Of a stretch of DNA of 20,444 nt, positions 16,368 to 20,444 are shown piece by piece (the stretch's first letter is position 1; each line of letters begins with the position of its first letter). The notes beneath the pieces are model-generated. The model made no database searches and was not told where the DNA came from. It saw nothing but the letters and a program-made list of their open reading frames with translations. The DNA comes from Acidimangrovimonas sp. Its GTDB lineage: Bacteria > Pseudomonadota > Alphaproteobacteria > Rhodobacterales > Rhodobacteraceae. A program made the position numbers and the translations under genes. Location: assembly GCA_030147905.1 (NCBI GenBank), contig JASBUM010000608.1, positions 1-20,444 on the forward strand, written 5' to 3'.

Positions 16368-17948
16368 ATGCGGGATTTCCAACTGCCCGGCCGGTCGGCC
16401 GTATTCGCCACGAACGGGCTTTGTGCCACGTCGCATCCGCTCGCGGCGTCCTGCGCGATCGAGACGTTGCGCGCGGGCGGCAATGCGATGGATGCGGCGA
16501 TTGCCGCGGCGGTCCTGCTGGGGATCTGCGAGCCGCAGATGACGGGGATCGGCGGCGATCTCTTCGCGCTGATCAGGCCCGCCGGCGAAGAGCGGATCGT
16601 GGCGCTGAACGGCTCGGGGCGGGCACCCGCGGCGCTCTCCGCAGCCGCCCTGCGCGAGGCGGGCCACACCGCCATGCCGCTTGACCACGCGCATGCGGTC
16701 ACGGTGCCGGGCGCGGTCGATGCCTTTTGCCGGCTGTCGCAGGATTGGGGCCGGCTGGGGCTCGACCGGGTTCTCGCGCCGGCGATCCATTATGCCGATG
16801 AAGGGGTCCCGGTGGCGCCGCGCACCGCCTTCGACTGGGCGCTTGCCGCCGACCGCCTGCAGGGCGCGGCCCGTCGCCATTACCTGTTCGACGGCAAGGC
16901 GCCGGCACCGGGCACCGTCTTTCGCGCACCCGGACAGGCCGAGGTGCTGCGCCGGATCGCGCGCGAGGGACGGGCGGGCTTCTACGAGGGCGAAGTTGCC
17001 CGTGACATGGTTGATTCCCTGCGCGCGCTGGGCGGGGCGCATGTGCTGGAGGATTTCGCCGCGACGGCCTGCGAATATACCGATCCCATCGCCGGGCAAT
17101 ACGGCGGTGTCGAGCTGCTGGAACATCCGCCGAACGGGCAAGGCGCGACCGCGATCCTGATGCTCAACATCCTGGCGCAGTTCGATCTCGCCGCGCTCGA
17201 TCCCTTCGGCGCCCGGCGCGCCCATCTGGAGGCGGAGGCGGCGAAGCTTGCCTATGACGCGCGCAACCGCTTCATCGCCGACCCGGAGCGGACGGCGCGG
17301 CTGGAACACATGCTTGCGCCGGAGACGGCGGTGAAACTGGCCGCCCTGATCGACCCGGCGCGCGCCATGGCCGCGCCCGCCCCGCTGAGCGAGGCGGTGC
17401 ACCGCGAAACCGTCTATCTGACCGTGGTGGATCGCGACCGGATGGCGGTGTCGATGATCTATTCGATCTTCCACAGCTTCGGGTCGGGCCTTGCCTCGGA
17501 TCGCTTCGGGATCAATTTCCAGAACCGCGGCGCGGGCTTCACCCTGGCGGCGGGCCATCCGAACGAGGCCGCGGGCGGCCGCAGGCCTATGCATACGATC
17601 ATTCCGGCGATGTTGCGCCGCGAGGGGCGGTTGTGGATGCCCTTCGGCGTCATGGGCGGCGCCTATCAGCCCTGCGGACACGCACGCCTCGTCACCAATC
17701 TGGTGACCTACGGGATGGAGCCGCAGGATGCGATCGACGGGCCGCGCTCCTTTGCCGGCGCGGACGGCATGGAGGTCGAGCGCGGCTATGACGACGCGGT
17801 GCGCGCCGAGTTGGCCGCAATGGGACATGATGTGCGGATCCCGCAATCACCCATCGGCGGCGCGCAGGCCATCCGCATCGACGAGGCGAACGGTGTGCTG
17901 CTGGGGGCGTCGGACCCGCGAAAAGACGGCTGCGCGCTGGGCTACTGA
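16368..17948 (+). CDS. Gamma-glutamyltransferase-family protein (Ntn hydrolase)
   Basis: The family consists of self-cleaving N-terminal nucleophile hydrolases that act on gamma-glutamyl compounds or cephalosporin-like amides. The 526-aa precursor has the N-terminal block CATSHPLAASCAIETLRAGG, then NAMDAAIAAA and MTGIGGDLFA. The autocleavage and nucleophile Thr is predicted at Thr348 in HRETVYLTVVD, followed by AVSMIYSIFHSFGSG. The C-terminus ends in DPRKDGCALGY, as in many family members. There is no signal peptide, so it is probably cytoplasmic, unlike periplasmic Ggt of enterics. The classical TTHxSVVD is replaced by ETVYLTVVD, common in the non-glutathione subgroup, so substrate is open. 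GGAGG nine bases before ATG 16368 supports the start. A 15-bp tandem array starts 22 bp after the stop. Confidence 0.88.
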   Translation: MRDFQLPGRSAVFATNGLCATSHPLAASCAIETLRAGGNAMDAAIAAAVLLGICEPQMTGIGGDLFALIRPAGEERIVALNGSGRAPAALSAAALREAGHTAMPLDHAHAVTVPGAVDAFCRLSQDWGRLGLDRVLAPAIHYADEGVPVAPRTAFDWALAADRLQGAARRHYLFDGKAPAPGTVFRAPGQAEVLRRIAREGRAGFYEGEVARDMVDSLRALGGAHVLEDFAATACEYTDPIAGQYGGVELLEHPPNGQGATAILMLNILAQFDLAALDPFGARRAHLEAEAAKLAYDARNRFIADPERTARLEHMLAPETAVKLAALIDPARAMAAPAPLSEAVHRETVYLTVVDRDRMAVSMIYSIFHSFGSGLASDRFGINFQNRGAGFTLAAGHPNEAAGGRRPMHTIIPAMLRREGRLWMPFGVMGGAYQPCGHARLVTNLVTYGMEPQDAIDGPRSFAGADGMEVERGYDDAVRAELAAMGHDVRIPQSPIGGAQAIRIDEANGVLLGASDPRKDGCALGY

Positions 17949-18190
17949 AGCCGGCATGAAGCCCGGGCCCGAAGACGCCCGGGCCAGTGACGCCTGGGCC
18001 AGTGACGCCTGGGCCAGTGACGCCTGGGCCAGTGACGCCTGGGCCAGTGACGTCTGGGCCGGAACGCGGCCGTGACGGGAACGGATGGGGGAACGGACGG
18101 CTCCCCCTCCGGTGCGTGTGGACAGGCAGGGCTGTGTGGCCGATCGCCGGGGTGCGCGGGCCGCGCCCCTTGGCACGGTCCCGCGGTCTG
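17949..18190. other. Gap between ggt and hspQ holding a tandem repeat
   Basis: The two genes converge on this 242-bp gap. Its left half is the 15-bp array (17971-18060). The rest is GC-rich, with no ribosome site followed by a plausible coding frame and no clear intrinsic terminator with a T-tract. Confidence 0.6.
17971..18060. repeat. 15-bp tandem repeat, five units plus one degenerate
   Basis: The unit AGTGACGCCTGGGCC is repeated exactly at 17986, 18001, 18016 and 18031, with one change at 18046 (GTCTGGGCC). A degenerate unit (GAAGACGCCCGGGCC) precedes at 17971. Each junction can fold as GGCCAG-TGACGC-CTGG, so the array is also a row of small hairpins. It lies outside any supported gene. 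Exact repetition suggests recent expansion and possible length variation between strains. Confidence 0.92.
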
Positions 18191-18517
18191 CTAGTTCAGC
18201 TGGAACTGCATCGGGTAGCGGCCGTCCTCGAAATCGCCGAAGAGATCGGCCAGATCCGGATGGTCCACAGGCTCGCCGGTCTCGTCGGGAACGAGGTTCT
18301 GCTCCGAGACATAGGCGATGTAGTAGCTTTGCGCGTTTTCGGCCAGCAGATGATAGAAGGGCTGATCCTTCGAAGGCCGGCTGTCCTCGGGGATGGCCTG
18401 ATACCAGTCCTCGGTGTTGGAAAACATCGCATCGACATCGAACACCACGCCGCGGAACGGATGCTTGCGGTGCCGGAGGACCTGGCCGATGTGATATTTT
18501 GCGTAAGACTTCAACAT
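18191..18517 (-). CDS. hspQ: Heat shock protein HspQ
   Basis: HspQ is a small hemimethylated-DNA-binding-fold protein that in E. coli is a specificity-enhancing factor and substrate of the Lon protease. The 108-aa sequence fits the family end to end: AKYHIGQVLRHRKHPFRGVVFDVD, then FSNTEDWYQAIP, QPFYHLLAENAQSYYIAYVSEQNL and the acidic HPDLADLFGDF near the C-terminus. AGGGA about six bases upstream supports ATG 18517. It is convergent with ggt and divergent from the transglycosylase gene. I see no clear heat-shock sigma promoter in the 239-bp upstream gap. Only the inverted repeat GTTTC-N5-GAAAC is found there, at 18577-18591. Confidence 0.93.
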   Translation of the reverse strand: MLKSYAKYHIGQVLRHRKHPFRGVVFDVDAMFSNTEDWYQAIPEDSRPSKDQPFYHLLAENAQSYYIAYVSEQNLVPDETGEPVDHPDLADLFGDFEDGRYPMQFQLN

Positions 18518-18703
18518 GGCATTCCCTAATGGAGCTTACTACGCGCGCCGGCCGCTGCTGTCCATTGCGGGGCGCCGTTTCCGTTCGAAACAGATTGTGA
18601 CGCCGCGCCCGACAATCCCTGCGGGCGCTGATCGGCGCCGGGCAAGGATCCGCCGGTTTCAGTCCCCGGCGCTGGGCGCGCGCTGGATCGCCGGAACGCG
18701 CCA

Positions 18704-18732
18704 TTCCCATGCGGCCGATTTTCGCCTATCCT
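18704..18732 (+). promoter_or_regulatory. Putative sigma70 promoter of the transglycosylase-like gene
   Basis: TTCCCA (18704-18709) and TATCCT (18727-18732) are separated by 17 bp and each match consensus at four of six bases. The expected start near 18739 leaves about 18 nt, AT-rich, before ATG 18757 with GAGAGG as ribosome site. Confidence 0.35.
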
Positions 18733-18756
18733 CGTGGAAAAATAAACGAGAGGCCC

Positions 18757-19335
18757 ATGAGCAGTTTCTACCGCGCAGCGATCTTGCTGCTGACCGTGGC
18801 CGCCTGCGCCCGTCCCGGGCCGCCGCGCGATGTCAACAATGCCTGTTCCATCATTCAGGAAAGGCCGAGCTATCTGCAGGCGATGCGTACCTCTGAACGG
18901 CGCTGGGGCGTGCCGATCGCGGTGCAGCTTGCGACGATCCGGCAAGAATCGGGCTTCCGGCGCAGCGCGCGCACGCCCTACCGTTTCTTTCTCGGCATCA
19001 TCCCGACGGGCCGCCAATCCTCGGCCTACGGTTATTCCCAGGCCCTGACGACGACGTGGCGCGATTATGTGCGCGATACCGGCAATTACGGCGCCAGCCG
19101 GAGCAGCATCCACGACTCGGCCGATTTCATCGGCTGGTACATGAACCGCAGCTATCGCCTTGCCGGAATTCCGAAATGGGACGCACGTGATCAATATCTG
19201 GCCTATCATGATGGTGTTGCGGGATACAGGATGGGCACCTACCGCGACAAGGGGTGGTTGCTGCGGGTCGCCGGACGCGTCCAGAACAATGCCGAACTGT
19301 ACCAGATCCAGCTGAGCCGCTGCGGCGTCTACTAG
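18757..19335 (+). CDS. Lipoprotein with lytic transglycosylase (SLT-like) domain
   Basis: The 192-aa protein is predicted to cleave peptidoglycan glycan strands from a lipid anchor. A short hydrophobic signal ends in a lipobox TVAAC with Cys17, so the mature protein should be acylated. The likely catalytic glutamate is Glu64 in QLATIRQESGF, the SLT motif. SAYGYSQALTTTWRDY corresponds to the 'GLMQ'-like structural region. FIGWYMNRSYRL and QYLAYHDGVAGYRMGTY complete a C-terminal pattern I associate with alphaproteobacterial transglycosylase lipoproteins. The start at 18757 is chosen for the lipobox spacing and the GAGAGG site. An upstream in-frame codon at 18709 would bury the signal. It converges with lolA, 25 bp away. 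The lipoprotein product would itself be a client of the Lol pathway, though nothing shows a functional link beyond adjacency. Confidence 0.82.
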   Translation: MSSFYRAAILLLTVAACARPGPPRDVNNACSIIQERPSYLQAMRTSERRWGVPIAVQLATIRQESGFRRSARTPYRFFLGIIPTGRQSSAYGYSQALTTTWRDYVRDTGNYGASRSSIHDSADFIGWYMNRSYRLAGIPKWDARDQYLAYHDGVAGYRMGTYRDKGWLLRVAGRVQNNAELYQIQLSRCGVY

Positions 19336-19360
19336 CGCGACGCTGCTGGCGCGACGGCGG

Positions 19361-19966
19361 CTAGCGGTTGCGCCTTTGCTGGGCGGCGACGGTGATGTCA
19401 AACATCGAATCGCCCAGCTGGCTGACCGGTTTGAGCGCGCTCAGCGTCACCTGCGTGCGCTGGCCCGAGGCATCGGTGACGATCCATTGCCGCAAGGCCA
19501 CGGGATTGTCGGAGAAGACCAGCGCGATGCGTCCGTATTCGGGGTGCTTCGGATCCTGTGCGATCACCACCGTATCGTTGCCCTGTGCCTGTTTGCCGAC
19601 CACCATGCCCGCCTGCGACAGGTTGATGTTGCGCGCGAGGATCAGGTTCAGCGGCGTGCTCGACAGCGGATACTGCGACGGCGGCTCGTTCGATTTCGGG
19701 TCGAAGACCGCCACCGCTCCGCCCGACGCGATCACCAGCGTCTTGTTGGGCGGCGCATATTCGAAACGCATGCGGCCGGGCCGGCGGATATAGACCGTCC
19801 CATGTGAAACCGTCCCATCCGCGTTCTGCTGCGTGAACTGTGCCTGCGCCTCCTTCAAGCCGTTGAGATAGGCCGAAATCTGTGCAAGCGACAATTCACC
19901 CGCCCAGGCGGGGGAGATCGATGCGATCAGAACGAGCGGGGCGACGAGGTTACGGAGCATGGTCAT
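19361..19966 (-). CDS. lolA: Outer-membrane lipoprotein carrier protein LolA
   Basis: LolA is the periplasmic chaperone that ferries lipoproteins from LolCDE to the outer membrane. The 201-aa protein has a signal peptide with predicted cleavage after AWA (residue ~22). The mature part starts GELSLAQISAYLNGLKEAQAQFTQ and continues GTVYIRRPGRMRFEY, a hallmark of LolA. Further family features are KTLVIASGGAVAVFDPKS, GRIALVFSDNPVALRQWIVTD and the final strand TQVTLS. Length is typical. ATG 19966 and ATG 19960 are both possible, and neither has a strong Shine-Dalgarno. It lies 252 bp downstream of the ftsK end on the same strand, an order I associate with Rhodobacterales. Confidence 0.93.
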   Translation of the reverse strand: MTMLRNLVAPLVLIASISPAWAGELSLAQISAYLNGLKEAQAQFTQQNADGTVSHGTVYIRRPGRMRFEYAPPNKTLVIASGGAVAVFDPKSNEPPSQYPLSSTPLNLILARNINLSQAGMVVGKQAQGNDTVVIAQDPKHPEYGRIALVFSDNPVALRQWIVTDASGQRTQVTLSALKPVSQLGDSMFDITVAAQQRRNR

Positions 19967-20218
19967 CGCCGATAGTTAATGTGTCGCACGGCCCCATTCC
20001 AGTGCCCCGCCATCACGGACTTGTCAGCGCTCGCAGCATTCCGCCGAGCGCGCCGGCGCGAGGAGAGGCCCCGCCGCGCGACCGCACCCGTCCGTGCCGG
20101 CGCCCCGCCTTGCGCCAGGCGGGAGGAGATCGGGAGGGAAGGGCAAGCGATGGGCAGGACAAGGGCGGGCCGGGCCTCGGGACACGCGCCGGGAACGGCC
20201 CGTCGGCTGCGCGCGCAC
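19967..20218. other. 252-bp gap between ftsK and lolA
   Basis: Both flanking genes run leftward. The gap holds one short GC hairpin (20104-20123) and GC-rich sequence with no credible coding frame. AT-rich bases next to the lolA start (TTAACTATC read leftward) may be part of a promoter, but no -35/-10 pair is convincing. Confidence 0.5.
20104..20123 (-). terminator. Possible ftsK transcript-end hairpin
   Basis: CCCGCCT (20104-20110) and AGGCGGG (20117-20123) form a 7-bp stem with a 6-nt loop, about 95 bases beyond the ftsK stop on the leftward transcript. There is no T-tract. Confidence 0.35.
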
Positions 20219-20444
20219 CTATTGCTCGGGCACCAGGATCTCGCGCTTGCCGACATGGTTGGCCGCGGTGACCAGACCCTGTTCCTCCATCTGTTCGACC
20301 AGACGCGCGGCCTTGTTGTAACCGATCGCCAGCTTGCGCTGGATGTAGGAGGTGGAGCATTTGCGGTCCTTCAGCACGACGGCCACCGCCTGATCGTAAA
20401 GCGCGTCATCGCCATCCGTGTTGCCGCCCAGGCCCAGAACCAGG
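20219..20444 (-). CDS. ftsK: DNA translocase FtsK, C-terminal gamma domain (5' part outside the window)
   Basis: FtsK pumps chromosome ends through the division septum and activates XerCD recombination. Only the last 74 residues are in the window, ending at TAG 20221-20219. They form the winged-helix gamma domain that reads KOPS sequences: ALYDQAVAVVLKDRKCSTS, then YIQRKLAIGYNKAARLVEQME and GLVTAANHVGKREIL. This is a near-consensus gamma domain. The motor domain lies to the right of the window, with one extra base of a split codon at the edge. The gene is partial because of the window boundary, not damage. lolA follows on the same strand. Confidence 0.95.
   Translation of the reverse strand, partial: LVLGLGGNTDGDDALYDQAVAVVLKDRKCSTSYIQRKLAIGYNKAARLVEQMEEQGLVTAANHVGKREILVPEQ

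Noticed and set aside
16350..17846. 498-residue frame antisense to ggt
   Set aside because: It mirrors the ggt coding frame and has shadow-type composition, whereas the GGT-family motifs lie on the plus strand.
17971..18060. CRISPR array suspicion for the tandem repeat after ggt
   Set aside because: Units are 15 bp with no spacers between them and no cas genes nearby.
17847..18710. 287-residue leftward frame running through the 15-bp array and hspQ, giving an AQASL peptide repeat
   Set aside because: Its middle overlaps hspQ on the same strand in another frame, and the peptide repeat is just the translated minisatellite. No ribosome site supports it.

Overview
The window looks like chromosomal DNA from a high-GC alphaproteobacterium, most likely of the Rhodobacterales/Rhodobacteraceae type. 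The reasons are a CcrM-type GANTC methyltransferase directly after rnhB, the mutY / DUF721 (DciA-like) / DsbA cluster, lolA next to the 3' end of ftsK, and an intergenic hairpin element of a kind I associate with this order. No phage, insertion sequence, CRISPR array, tRNA or rRNA gene could be supported.

Layout, left to right. (1) Positions 1-1429, rightward: the 3' end of rnhB, then ccrM. The short gap carries four GANTC sites, the enzyme's own target. (2) 1510-5268, leftward: a tightly overlapping operon mutY > alkB-like membrane di-iron oxygenase > two-HKD cardiolipin synthase. (3) 5353-7753, rightward and divergent from mutY: dciA-like, dsbA-like, then a CaiB/BaiF CoA-transferase 3 bp after dsbA. 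(4) 7762-9070, leftward: a LysE/RhtB exporter, then a short RluA-type pseudouridine synthase. (5) 9163-9591, rightward: a VOC-fold protein. (6) 9609-11422, leftward: acetyl-CoA acetyltransferase, a hairpin element, then a free methionine-R-sulfoxide reductase (msrC). (7) 11524-12398, rightward: a STAS anti-anti-sigma protein overlapping an RsbW-like ATPase/kinase. (8) 12699-16095, leftward: a XylF-like sugar-binding protein and a single polypeptide fusing an ABC ATPase to a XylH/RbsC-type permease. (9) 16368-17948, rightward: a gamma-glutamyltransferase-family protein, followed by a 15-bp tandem repeat. (10) 18191-18517, leftward: hspQ. (11) 18757-19335, rightward: a lipoprotein with a lytic-transglycosylase-like fold. 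(12) Leftward: lolA (19361-19966) and the C-terminus of ftsK (20219-20444).

Most genes are housekeeping or envelope functions: DNA replication, repair and methylation, phospholipid synthesis, disulfide formation, lipoprotein trafficking, peptidoglycan turnover and protein quality control. Accessory metabolic genes (CoA-transferase, thiolase, sugar ABC system, GGT) lie between them. Genes are tightly packed with many short convergent or divergent junctions. Several leftward genes use non-ATG starts: TTG for mutY and probably alkB, GTG for lysE and possibly the ABC fusion.

I found no clearly undescribed multi-gene system. The points most worth a second look are the GANTC cluster at ccrM, the fused single-ATPase sugar ABC transporter, the 14-15 bp tandem arrays at three gene ends, GANTC sites and repeats in the xylF/ggt divergent region, and caiB sitting where smc would be expected.
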